Part shown: positions 34,401 through 46,451 of the stretch, in pieces | Layout of the letters: every line of letters begins with the position of its first letter | Numbering within the stretch: the stretch's first letter is position 1 | Source: Bolinopsis microptera | Taxonomy: Eukaryota > Ctenophora > Tentaculata > Lobata > Bolinopsidae | NCBI RefSeq assembly: GCF_026151205.1 | Contig: NC_087073.1 | Location: forward strand, 3,803,001-3,867,000 | Reading direction: 5' to 3' | DNA length: 64,000 bases | The notes under the pieces: model-generated | Databases searched by the model: none | Told to the model about the DNA's origin: nothing | Seen by the model: only the letters and a program-made list of their open reading frames with translations | Position numbers and translations under genes: made by a program

Positions 34401-37400
34401 AAATATTACGTGAACAAAAACATATTCTGTACGTGCTAGCAATTAGCAATCAACAATGTATGCTGGTATTATGTTAAATTCTTACGTCAGTGGTTCTTTC
34501 TCGGTGACAGCTTTAAATAACCCAAACAGTCCATACACTTCACATGTCTGTGAATGGGACGTTTCACGTTCAGAAGCGTCGCCTTAGTAACAGCATGAAC
34601 TCAAAACAGTAAACACTGTGATTTTGGTCTAAATACTTTGGTCTAAATACTTAATACCTATCCTTATATAGTGCCCTATAGTAGTCAGGTACCATCACTG
34701 AGTTTTTATTGGACATGGCCACATCACTCTTGTTGCCGTTCTGAGAGCCAAGCAACGTCGACATAACGACATAACTATTCACTGTTGAGATAACCAATGA
34801 GCATTTAAAACGATTATCAAGTGGCGAGAATACGGCATTGAGATGTTAGTTAGTTTACAATTTTTCTACTATATAATGGGTATACTAGAATGAATAAAAC
34901 ATTAATTAAAAAGCTGTTAAACATAATCGAGAATTACACAGTTGCACTAGGTAAAATATAGGCGCCAAAACTTAGTTGTTAAAACGGATTGTTGCTTCAA
35001 TCAGTGGTTAACAAAAGTAAACTGACTACGTAATAATCGGACAATCGGACAATTATGTATACAAAATAGCAAAATCTGCGCGCAATGTTTCATGAGAGGA
35101 TAGATAATTGTGCCCAAAAATTGTGTCTTCAATTTAACTTGTTATACGAATAATTAGAAATATAAAATGATAAAACCAGATAATTGAGATCTTTAAAACG
35201 CTATCCCGGCGTTTTGGTTCGAATGAGAATATCCTGGAAAAAAAAGTTTTTTAAAATCTATTGATTGTTGAAAGTGCCCTAACTCTGATACTATCCCAGA
35301 GGTTTAACCTACGGCTACAAAAGCGACGTATGGTCGTGCGGTTGCGTTCTCTACGAAATGTTGGAACTCCGCAAGACATTTGATGCAACCAACCAGCTCC
35401 GTCTAGTTTACAGCATCGTGACAAAAGAGGTAGGTTCTGGTCATGATGGTGTTTTTGTTGTGGTTGTTGTTGTGATAGTTTATTTCAATTCTCTAGAGTT
35501 ATTTTCATGTTACTAGACTTCACCCATATATTTTGTATAACAATTGTTTAATGTTTATCTTACCATTCGTTAAATTATTCGTCACGTTTAGCGCAAACCA
35601 CGCAGCCGGCTATCACTTACCATGCATTTATGTGTATTCCTAGAAAAGCTATTAACTTCTTTTTTCTTTGTATTGATCGCATGTTTAGACCTATTCATCA
35701 CCTATTCTGTATTGTTAAACATCTGACCACGCGCTCAAAAATCTTATTGTCGACCTTCGCATCAGTTACTCAAAGTGTCACCTGACCACAAATCCCGACA
35801 TTTTGTAAGTAAAGTTGCCTAAATGTCATCATCTAAAGTTGGTGAGCAGTTTTCATATCTGAAATTTGATTGATACCAGCTGTAACTCTATTTTTGCACC
35901 GTTAGTTATGGTGTACAACTGTACGCACAATCAGTACATGGATTGTGTTCCATTTCTAGTATCGTTCCACTCTGGTAATATCGTGACAGGTCTGGTGCAC
36001 TTCGTGTAAAGTGTTGCTCATTTAAAAGTTAACACTTAAACATGGCTACTCAGTATACATTACTTAAACATGAGAATCCTGTCAAGTTCGACAGTTCCGT
36101 GTTTTTGTGGAGCTCCATTTATTTGTTGGTTTGTTGGTGACTGGTGACTGGTATGAGGTATCTCTTTAATGTTTAGGTATGTGATTTTAGCTTTATTCTC
36201 CTTCTTACTGAACTGTCTGAATACCAAGCTAATCGTGCTCATTTTCTTTTGTAGGTCACTGTCAGTTCGAGGTGTCAGTCGTCCAATATCTGAATTATAC
36301 TCCCAGAATAGCTTCACAGACAATGCAAGCATTTTTAACCCGGCACTGAAAATCACATATTTGACTTGTTTAGGTCGGGGTAAACCTGTAAACGTGGAAT
36401 ATCCGGTTTATCTGGTGTTCGCTGCCTTTGTTTTCGAAAATTCACCCAATTTACGACGATATGCTAATTTACCTAAGTAAAGATATGGATATATTTTTCC
36501 GCACTGCTTCAGTATAACTGATTTTACCTCGTTCTTTTTCATCGGAATGTGTTTTAGTTTTCCGGATTCTGTTTAGACCTCAGCCTATTAAGTGTGGAAC
36601 TGATTTTTGTTGGGCAAAGAAAATCAAACCCTTAATTCACGTTAGTCACACAGTGAAGCACTTAAGTAACATTACAATCTAAAATTCCAATCTACATGGC
36701 ACATATTTTAATGATTTCAAATATTAGAAATTGTCTGTGCAATTTATCAGACCTTATATCAGATTTAAACCTTTCTGTCGTGAATAAATGTGTAATAAAA
36801 TTAATCACATGAATAGCAATTAATAAAACTCATCTGTGAAGATATTACTGACAATTTTATTAGCATCACACCGCACTTATTGCTATCAACACCTCTAGAA
36901 ATCTAAAAAATGTACATATCAGAGAAATGTACCAACGGCATTGTTTCAATTAATTATTGATCTAAAATTAATTGCACGTCTCAGCGGGGGTCATATTCTA
37001 TTAAAAGATGTGACGCTCTTCCTTTACTCTCAATGTGCTGCTTGCAGGTGATAAATGAAGTACAGAGCTTTGACCATTGACAAAGGCAAGCATATTATCT
37101 GAGGTCACATAATATTATGTTGAAATATACCAACAAACATAATACACATCTCATGATTAATATGATATAAAACTAGTGATCTCCTTTGATAGTGTAGGCA
37201 CTAAGTGTAGGCACTAAGCAGGAATCGTATCTATGCGAGCTATTTGAGGATTTAGTTGTTTCGTAATAGAAGGCCTCTAAGGTATCTAGTGTTAGTTTCT
37301 ATTGCACGAGATATTCCGGGCCGAACTTCTGCTGGGAAATGGAATAAAGCAGGATGATCATCATCAGACATTTTCAAGAAAAGAGCAAAGAAAAAGAGAG

Positions 37401-40400
37401 CAGCCGATGCTACAACCGGGATGTTGACATACCTGCAGTACATCTCCCTTACACTAAAACTGTACTGACTACCACAAAACACGCCCACCCCACCAATGTG
37501 ACCCAGACTGGAATTCAGGAGAAAGGAGACCAGGAATGTTACTACTCCCCGAGGCAGCCTTTGTCGACCACGGTTAACACAGAGGATGATAAGGAGGAGG
37601 AATGCTGACAGTGCTGAAAGCTGGGCCCAGCTGCCGACCCCGCGGTGCGCGCAGAAATCAGGTGCTGTCGGGTATGAGGTAACCAAGATACCAAGCAACT
37701 TCTCGAATGTTAATTGCGCGCAAACTCCCGTTAAGAAGATAGCAGTTCCTGGGGTGAAGACGCTCAGTCGGCAAAGGAGAGCATGTCTTTCGTCTGGAGG
37801 TAGTTCAGAATGATCTGTGGTTACTGGGGATCTTTTCAAGTAGTTAATAGCGACAAATACTGCTGCTGAAGCGAAGATTGGGGTAGTTGAGTATTGGAAA
37901 ATCTCCAGCGAAATCCTATAGTCAAAATGTTCGTTCAAGCAATAAACTCCGGTGAATCCAACACTCCCAACGCTAGCATTTAGTATCAACGATCCAACAA
38001 ATGTCAATGTCCCACGAAGCAGTTTATTTTTACTGGGTGTCCTTATAATACATAATACGGTAAGCAGAGTGGACAGCAACACTAGCTGTAACCAGCCAAT
38101 ACCGGGATAATCACAGAACAGCGCTAATCTCCATGTTATCTCAAAGTACTCCGAAGGAGGAGATAAGTCCATCTGTAGAGCGATCTTCTCGAATGTGATC
38201 TGGGAGAGGATGCCTGCTAGGATCAGGGTGGGGGTGGGGAGATCTGGGTTGACCATGTCCGATCTGAGGAAGGTGTTTTCTTAGAATTTGGAATGAGAAA
38301 TTATTGGGCGGTCGTGAATAATAATATAATATTATGATAATTTAAAATGTTTTTTATCTAAACAAGATTTCATAATTTTCGAAATTTTTGTATGGAGTAT
38401 AAATATATACGTCAAACTTAAAAACAAATCATAATTTTGTTCGCTCGGACTGGAAAAAATTAATAAAACAAAACCACAAGCTCTCTAAACAAATTATGAA
38501 AGCGGAAGACATCTGTTTTTGGTACACGTGCAACCTGTGAGTGACAACACAATGAGAACAAGACACTACAAAGCACCGACTGATTATGTATTGTCTACAT
38601 CCCAGACCCTGTCAATTAAAACTCCAAAAGACGTACGTTTTCACGTAATAATTGTTCTAAACGTTTTCTCCTAAGTTTCCCAAAATATACCAAGAGTAAA
38701 ATAAAACAGATCCTAGCCTAATTTAACCAATCATTGTCGCTGTAAAACTACACAGCCCAGATGCTGGCAGGTGATTGGCTGACCAATATCCTACCGCTGG
38801 ATACGGACGTCTAATGGTAGGCACTTCACAGATATTTACAACCGATAAACATTAAACAAGTATATAATATACCAAATACCTAAAATAACGATCGTATCTT
38901 GAAATATGTCTTTGGTGATCTGTATTTGCAATTATTTCGGTAAATTAACCCTGTAATCATGGTCTTAATTGCTGCATTACTTTAGTTGGCAGGCTGATGA
39001 AAATATTGCTTGCAGAGAGCTTGCAGTTAAGAAAATTTACTGAGAGATTTGACAATTACCGATAGAAATAGTCTTAATATAGAAACAGCCAAAAATAATA
39101 AATTTCCAATTTTTTTCTGATTAAAATGGTGTCATTATCTCTCAAATTCAAAATCAAAGAACTCTTTATATTTTAAAATACTCAAATTATCAAATTGTCA
39201 AAACAATCATTATAAAGCTTAAAAAGTTTATCTGAATATGATCAAAATCGTATCTGCGTTAGTCTCGAGTCGGCATACCGCATCTAGAAAGTAAAATACA
39301 ATAATGGTTCAGTTCTTTCATTTATATCTGTTGTCGATATATATGATCGGGCTATAAATGCCCTGTTTCGTTTCATTTCATTTTACTGAACTGCAATGGG
39401 CGTGAGATGCCTGTCCGGTTGGCGGTTGACGGTCACTAATGACGGCCAGTAACTGCACTTACTTTCGTTTTGCACCATCAGAAGGTAAAACTCAAGGAAA
39501 TTCTAAATCTTTTTCCTGTACTGCAATGGTGGTGAGATGCCTGGCAGGTACCGTTGTTATGATAATGACAGTCACTAAACTCACTTTCTTTTCAGTTCAA
39601 GCCTGTAAGCGAGTCATGGAGTCAGGATCTGAGGAACATTCTCACAAGCATGCTTCAGAAGGTAATGTACATAGTAATACTGTGTAATTAGGTAATTACA
39701 ATGTAAATAGTCCGGTGCATGCCAGAGTTAAGACTTTTTGTCAACTCAAAGCTCTGTCAGTAGTTCTCCGAGCAGCAAGCTGTAAGTAGGAGCTGTAAAG
39801 TAAGAGCTGTTGCTCTAAATACTTGCTAGTTCAGGCATAGTTACGAACTGTAACTGCTGGCGTTTAAATCTAATGGTCCGTTTCCGGTTACACTTGGTTA
39901 CTGGACACACTTCACGAAACATATGTTCAAGCTGTAATCTAGCTGTGAGCAATCTTGTTAGAGCTCAAGCTACAACAAACAGCTACTATTCCATAGTAAA
40001 ATAACGTTACCTAATACACACTTTAACTCCACATTAACGGTCACCATATTTTCAGGACCCAGCTAACCGGCCGACAATGCAGGAGATATTAGACACCCCC
40101 TACATGAAGGGGTGTACAGGTATACTCGAGAATAGACTGGGTCCTCAGAACTATGTTCGGGGTTTGTCCCAGTTGTCTCCGGGAAGACAGCCAGTTCTCT
40201 CCCATCTCAGCTCGGAGGTATGAACCGTAGCTTGTTCCTTGAATCTTTATTTTCTTAAGAATCCGCAAGTCAAAACCCATAATGTGCGTCGAAATTATGC
40301 CACAACCAAAGTAGCAAAGTGAATACCCTTCTGGATTTGTTACTCGGTTTCTTGCCAGTCAAGCTCTGTCATTACATTGTTGGTGACCACTGATAGTATG

Positions 40401-43400
40401 ATATTTAAACACTATGTTATTATGTTCAAAGTTTTGTGGCTTACTGATAAAAATTCAGTTTTTCTAATGTTTCACTGCTGTCAGCAGCTAGCTCTGTCGG
40501 CCGGCCAAGAGTATTAAAGTTACACTGAATATCGGAGAATTCTCATTGTCGAGTTGATATCTCTGTCAATTCGATCGTAAGTGTTCAAATGTCACGAATC
40601 TGCAAATCAGAACCAATGGATACCTCAGATCTCAATAAGATAACTTAACGTGTATTAGTGTGAAAGCCTTACTTTATAGAGGTTTTCTGTGTTAGCGATC
40701 GCATTCCTTGAAAACTTGGGTTAAAGAACCACGCCATTTGCCACCAAATTCCTTGGATTTACTATTAAATCAGAAGCACTCAATTTGAACTTGTTGAACC
40801 TATTGGGAATTTAGACGTGGGCATCATGCCATCATCGCGCAATCTGCGACTGCACCAGTCGGGTATCTAGTTAGAGTATTCTCCGCTGTATCCACTATCC
40901 AGGGTGCTTGTCATAGTCGTTTGGGTATTGACAACTTTGGGGAGAACATTCCAGAGTCTTCCAGCTCGTAGCCCGTAGCCAGAGTGTGTAAAATTTTTTT
41001 TCCAAACTCACAATGACCTAATGCAACTTTTTGGAAGGTGAATCAATTATTGGACCATGTTTGTGTTTTTTGATACAGCCTAGTATCCAGGGTGCTTGCC
41101 ATAGTCGTTTGGGTATTGACAACTTTGGGGAGAACATTCCAGAGTCTTCCAGCTCTCACTGCGAATGAGTTGTCGTAGCCCGTAGCCAGAGTGTGCACCA
41201 GCTGATGCTTTTTTAGTGAAGGGAGTATTACTTTAACTCCCAGTCTGGCATTCTCTATGAACTGTATATATATGAACTGTATATGATAGGGTAGTGTGGA
41301 TATCATAAAATGCCAGACTAGAATGCCAAACCTCTTCATTTTCGATGAAATGTTAAGATACTATTTTGACTCACGTCGAAGCCTCTTACTTCGCTAATAT
41401 GTAAGTGTTAGTCCTTGCTTGATGCCCTTAAATCCGAGAGAAAAATCAGCATCGCCGACGTTACGCGCTAACACTAAATGACATTGAATTGAGGCAACAT
41501 TTCAAGAAACGCATTTAGTGCAACATTTTGGCGCGTATATTTGCGCGCACATGTGAAATTATAGATATTTGGACCACATGTAACATCGACGACTACCTTC
41601 AAATATCATTTGAAGGTTCATATTTGAGATTATGATATGTGTGTATTAGGGCTATTATCAATACATCAGCAGTAAACATATTCCTTAACCAGGTGTACAT
41701 ATGGGGAGGAGGGAAGACATCGCCACAAACCCTGGCTACATTCAAGAAGGAGCTGGGTGCAGTGAAAGTTTGTGTAGCTCCTAAACATTTCTGTGTTGTG
41801 ACAGTGGAAAAAGAGCTGTATGTTTGGTCCTCAGGTACTGTAATGGAATCATACAAAGAATGCTAGCCTATAATGAGTAGTTTAGTTAACTCAGCCTTGA
41901 GCCTGATTGCAAAGCTGATTAGTGATCATTCTGAACACCAAACAATATCATGTTCACTACACAAATACTTCAAATTATATACAGCCCACTTTTCACACCC
42001 CTCACATTCCACTGATCACGTGATATCCTCCGCAGGACACCCAGGAGAGATGTGCGGACAGCTGGGTCACGGAGACAAAGCCAGCTACCGGTCACCCAAA
42101 CGAGTTGAACACTTGGTGGGTAATGGTGTGGTGGATGTTGTGGCGGGAGATGACTTTACCCTGGCTGTGGTGGAGGATGAATACGATGGGGTTAGAGTAC
42201 TGGTCAGTTCCATTCATTTACTTGTTAATTGATTGCGAGATGAGCTGTAGGCCACGATCGTTTGCAATTTATTTCCGTGCCAAGAAATGATATTAGATAA
42301 TTTGATATATTATACCAAATCAATCTATTCAATGATTTAATATCAATCCAACGTATATACACTATACAGTGCAATTAGTGACTATTATACATTTATTTAT
42401 GTCGAAACCCAATAAGCATTGACAATAATCCAAAGATAATATTCAGGTAGCATTTGGAAGTAATTACGACGGATGTTTAGGGCTGGGAGAAGAGGAAGAC
42501 AATAATTTAGTTCCAGTTCCGATTCCCTTTTTTAGCGGGGTCTCTGTCGTCAGTGTGTCCTGTGGAGATGCCCATGTTATGGCAACTACTAGTCTCGGAG
42601 AATTGTAATTACTTTTTACTATTCTTATGTAACATAAGTATTTCCTGGGGATGTACAGTTTGTGATTGTTCATTTATGAGATTTTTATGCATGTCGTAAG
42701 TCGTACAGACTGATTACGCATTTTATAATCAATTTTGGGACTGTTAGATTCGCGATTTTCGTTACTACGTAACTGGAACAATGGGACAAAATAAATACCG
42801 TTGCTACAGTGTTATCATTTAATTATCTGCTATGGATATGTTAATAAACTGTTCAGGTACGGATGGGGTAACGGAGAGTACGGTTGTCTTGGAAACGACT
42901 GTGAGGACATTGTTTACATTCCTCAGAAACTGGAGATCAGGGGCACAAAGTTTGCGGCAGTTTCCTGTGGAAAACAATGCTCTTTCGTCATTACAACTGG
43001 TGGTGAGTTGGTTTTTTAGGTGAAACATCAGTAAACTAGTCCAGCCTTCTGACTGGAACAATGATAAAATTATAGTATCTACTGGTTTCAGAATGAGTCA
43101 AATTATGATAATTTTAAAATGTTACTGTATAGTCAGTATTCAGTCGATGATTAATCTAGCTGAACTACAACTGCAGGAAACCTCGTAAGTATGTCGCTGC
43201 ATATGTTTCAAAGTTAGGTGTACAAATTTGGATGAGTTCTTTTTATTTAAGCTTCACGGGTGTGTTCAGGTAAACTAATGGCCTGTGGTGACAACCAAGA
43301 CAACAAGTTAGGTATCAACAAAATAGGGAGGAAAGGTTCTAAAGTGGCTAAGTGCGGGGAGACCTTCACTTTTAAACCTGTCTACGGTCTTTCCTCGGTC

Positions 43401-45500
43401 GCTATCAGGGTTCGTACTTATTTTCTTGAAAATTTCTTTAAAAGATTAATTACAGCAGCTACTTAGTCCGGATAAGAACGTTAATTGACTTCGTGTCCAC
43501 TTTAAGAATTAGGACGTCAAGCCACCTCTTAATATAAGCAAGCAGGTAGTCTAATCTTTATTTACGGACTGGCTTGTGGTGTCGACACACAGTGGTGATA
43601 GAATGCGTACGGACAGGATCAGGACATTTAGGGTCGAACAAGTGTGGACAACGCGTAATAGACACTACAAAAGTCTAACAGTTCATCCAACCATCGTTCA
43701 AGGCAAAAATGCCGTAAGCTAGTCTGTTAGAATTAGATGCTACCACTTTAAAGATAAGTTGAAAACTACCCATGACAGTTTCCGCTGAAAACTTGAAACA
43801 CGTTCCTATTTAACTCCAAACAAATCAACAAGTGAGTGATGATCACTATAACTCTGAATGAAGAATTATTATCTAACGACCCTTGTCGTGTGCAGTAAGA
43901 AGATACACTAATTTCGGCGGGGACAGGTTCGACAGTGGCAACTACTGTAGATCAGAGGTATACTCCTGGGGATACCGAAATCAAGGTCGTGGGGATGCAT
44001 AAACAACGAAACTTGGAAACTAGGTTGGTAACTTGCGGTTGAGAGAACCTGCCCATTTAACGCGATAGTTTTGGAGGATTTACTTAAATAAGTATGTTAC
44101 TCCTATTTTTGAACACATCTTTTCAGTGCGCGAACAGTGGTTTTTGTACCCCGACGCCTAATCTTCAGTTCTCTCCACTTACATCCCTGTCCTGTCTAGC
44201 AAGAGGCTGTACACTCTTCTAGTTGCATAACAGGTGACACATTGTTATGTTCTCGAAGTTTTTAATGGCATTTTAAAAAAAAAAAGCTGGTTAGCACGCC
44301 ATTTTTTTGTAGCGTAAACCGAACGTTTAATTGACCGGGATAATCCACGCTATCGAAAGTTTTTCTTTAAATGTTACCTAACTTTTGGAAATTCCCGTCC
44401 CCCTAAGGTCTTTCAATAATAACCACTTTAATAATCTGTCTAACGTCCAGGTGATATCAGCTCTAAATGATCGGCGCATCTGAACAAGGGACCCGACAGG
44501 ACTCTATAGTGTTCCGCCAAAACTCCAACCTGGCTTCATAATGAGATGGAACTGTGCGGACCAGCTACCCAGCCTAGGACTCCTAACTTCGGTTTGTTTA
44601 AACCTTGGTAGTTTATAATGAACTCATCCTGCAATATTAGCAGAAGCTTTATTAGTTGTATGAAGAGTGGTTAGTATGTATCAGCAAGAGATTGACTTCT
44701 GTTAAAAATGTACATTACTGTATTAATATCATTATTACTTCCTTATCATGAGTGTAATGCTGCGTGTCAGGTATACCAATAACTTTGTCCTCAGTTCGCC
44801 TATATAACATATTTTTATTGTTTGACCAGGTGGCGGGAAGATGTTCCGGAACGAAATGAGTCTGAGGAGTTACGACCACCAGTCCTCCAGCGGTGTTTCC
44901 TCTGCAAACAGCCAGGATCTAGTGACGTCAGATAGCGGTCATTCATCCGGCAGTCAGCAGCTGCCGTCATCAAAATCAGTTTCGTCCGCAGCAGCAAACA
45001 GCTCCAGTTCTGGTATCGTTTCATCAGACAATGAACCATCTCAAGCTGAAGCAGTATCCCAAAACTTAGCGGCTTCCAAACCAACAGACTGTTCAAAACC
45101 AGCGCAGAGTATTGTACCGGACCCGTCCCCTGCCGAAGCTCCTAGTCCTTCTCGAAATGATACCCCGCCCACATCCCCACCTCCTGAGTTCAGAGCTGAG
45201 TTCTCGTTCAGCGAGGTGAGGCTACAGGAAGCGCTAGCTAAGTCAACTAGAGCAGACATAAACTCACTGGCAAGTCCTGATTCAAGCGGTGGACTATCAG
45301 GACGGGACAGTCTGCCCACACCTACCCCTCAACTTCAAGTTATTACAGAAAGTGTCAGTATGGAGGAGAGGGTGAGGCAGTTAGAGACTGAACTAGAACG
45401 GGAGAGACAGAAGATCAAGGAACGAGATAAGACTATTGCAGAACTTGAACAGAAACTCATGAAGTATCAGATTGATGAACTGAAAGGGGTCATGGATTGA
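25446..45500 (+). CDS. NEK9: NEK9-like protein kinase with RCC1 repeats
   Basis: NEK9 is a mitotic NIMA-related kinase acting on spindle and centrosome. Exons that join in phase: 25,446-25,568; 25,683-25,877; 27,320-27,427; 28,004-28,116; 35,300-35,429; 39,596-39,661; 40,056-40,217 (kinase, 299 residues); then RCC1 repeats 41,693-41,834; 42,036-42,202; 42,447-42,604; 42,857-43,002; 43,270 to about 43,410; and a C-terminal exon 44,830-45,500. Kinase landmarks are GEGSFG (18-23), the NEK9 hallmark VVWKE with Lys40, IIHRDIK (130), GDFG (Asp150), and GTPYYMSPE. RCC1 words include VYIWGGGK, MCGQLGHGDKASYR and YGWGNGEYGCLG. Three more RCC1 exons are recognisable but riddled with small indels at about 43,572-43,714, 43,893-44,020 and 44,128-44,232. 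The last exon is Ser/Pro-rich and ends in a coiled coil (EERVRQLETELERERQ). Two other genes lie antisense within introns 4 and 5. Confidence 0.9.
28702..34024 (-). CDS. Secreted protein of five F-type lectin (FTP) domains
   Basis: F-type lectins bind fucosylated glycans and often serve in innate recognition. Sixteen exons join with consistent phase into 744 codons. A signal peptide (MLLLLAFVGITAG) opens the protein. Each domain uses three exons: one with GWGGVASR, one with SC-H and NR-D-CC, one with DEH-CG and VCE-EV. The exons, 5' to 3', are 34024-33879, 33740-33596, 33421-33268; 33092-32957, 32793-32649, 32487-32334; 32146-32008, 31822-31675, 31537-31381; 31273-31135, 30728-30581, 30440-30284; 30102-29964, 29633-29501, 29163-29010; and an acidic tail 28742-28702. 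Domain 5 matches the fucose motif H-x26-R-x-D-x4-R exactly (RLDCCSNR); domains 1-4 have one extra residue (as in RMDACCDQK). The gene is nested in an intron of NEK9 on the opposite strand. No frameshift is present. Confidence 0.9.
34025..35299. other. 5' flank of the lectin gene, inside NEK9 intron 4
   Basis: This 1.3 kb should hold the lectin promoter. No clear TATA box or repeat was recognised. It ends at the acceptor of NEK9 exon 5 (CTATCCCAG, 35,299). Confidence 0.5.
37252..38256 (-). CDS. Intronless 8-TM protein built from two 4-TM repeats
   Basis: I do not recognise the family. The 334-residue product is strongly hydrophobic with about eight membrane spans and consists of two similar halves. 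Half 1 (about 8-140) and half 2 (about 168-300) share, in order, QITFEKI / QLTFEKL; WLQLVLLS / WAQLSALS; LRGTLTFVGSLILNASVG / PRGVVTFLVSFLLNSSLG; GVYC / GVFC; and PIFASAAVF / PVVASAALF. A hydrophilic linker (SPVTTDHSELPPDERH) joins the halves, and a basic tail follows. The repeated Cys and the N(A/S)S(V/L)G words suggest structural constraints. The gene has one exon, lies antisense in NEK9 intron 5, and has no signal peptide beyond its first span. Role unknown; a transporter or tetraspan-like scaffold are only guesses. Confidence 0.75.
   Translation of the reverse strand: MVNPDLPTPTLILAGILSQITFEKIALQMDLSPPSEYFEITWRLALFCDYPGIGWLQLVLLSTLLTVLCIIRTPSKNKLLRGTLTFVGSLILNASVGSVGFTGVYCLNEHFDYRISLEIFQYSTTPIFASAAVFVAINYLKRSPVTTDHSELPPDERHALLCRLSVFTPGTAIFLTGVCAQLTFEKLLGILVTSYPTAPDFCAHRGVGSWAQLSALSAFLLLIILCVNRGRQRLPRGVVTFLVSFLLNSSLGHIGGVGVFCGSQYSFSVREMYCRYVNIPVVASAALFFFALFLKMSDDDHPALFHFPAEVRPGISRAIETNTRYLRGLLLRNN
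40885..41340 (-). mobile_element. 3' fragment of a non-LTR retrotransposon, part duplicated
   Basis: The - strand frame 41,339-41,043 contains ENARLGVKVILPSLKK and NSFAVRAGRLWNVLPKVVN, which resembles the C-terminal tail of CR1/Jockey-like reverse transcriptases (NSF-VR--RLWN-LP). A roughly 100-bp part (ATCCAGGGTGCTTG to TCCAGCTC) appears twice, at about 40,897-40,966 and 41,087-41,156. It is a dead 5'-truncated copy in NEK9 intron 7. Confidence 0.65.
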
Positions 45501-46451
45501 TGGAATATACAACTAGGGCTTATTAGGGTACTAATTGATTCATTTTTATCGATCTTATCATTGAAACGGACCAGCCAGCTGAGGTTAGAAGAAAACGTTT
45601 TCGAGTGTATATTTATATTATATTTAATCTTCTACCGATTTGAAATAGGAAATTTATATTAAAGCTTTTTAAACGGAAGATGAATTTGAAATGATTTAAT
45701 TTTAAAGATAAATTAAAGTGGGAAAGGGTTCTTTTTAACTCGTTTAAATGAAGTTAACAATGCAGTTGTTAAAAGAGCTTGTACATGATAGTCTCCGCAT
45801 ATGTAGACAGTATAAAGGTCTCCAACTACACTGCTAACAAACTTGTTTACACTTTGTTTAGATCTGAGTATCGTGTTATCAGTCACTGAAACATTCTTTA
45901 CTATCTGTATAAACCAACCGGACTTCTTCGTTCTTATTATATAACATACCACTGCACTGCGTTTTTTATTTATCTAGGTTCGTCTTAATCGTCTAGTTGT
46001 TGAATGTTATAGAGGTTCTTCATCTCAGTTTTCGATCTAAGTCGGTCAATATAGTGGGACCAGTCCGTTGCAAAGGTAGCGGTGGTTTATTGTTTGCCTC
46101 GCGTTTTTATAGTAGTATTATATTATAAGAATACGTTACAATACCTAACGAGGGTTTACAGTATTTTTGCAGTTTGGTTCTTCTTCTCGATTTGTCAGTT
46201 GAAAAAACTTGTGGATATTAACGGACTGAACTTAGATACTCTCTTCATTTTTTTATATAGACACATTTTGAAAGCAATTTTAGATTTACTAAAATACGAT
46301 TTCACTACTCTTCTTGTAGTTTAGCTCAATTTGATGTTTGTTTATTCTTTCAGTTACAAGAATCTGTTGAGAGTGTTTGTAGGAATGTAATATTTGTTGT
46401 CCTTGTAAATCTTGTTAATACTGTTCATAGAAGTTTGTTGAACAAAAAAGG
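45501..46451. other. Intergenic between NEK9 and TSPO
   Basis: About 950 bp of AT-rich sequence. It must contain the NEK9 3' UTR and the TSPO promoter. No repeat or additional exon was recognised. Confidence 0.6.

Noticed and set aside
36060-36480. Overlapping ORFs of 98 (-) and 103 (+) codons
   Set aside because: No family resemblance, no splice context, and both lie in NEK9 intron 5; probably chance.
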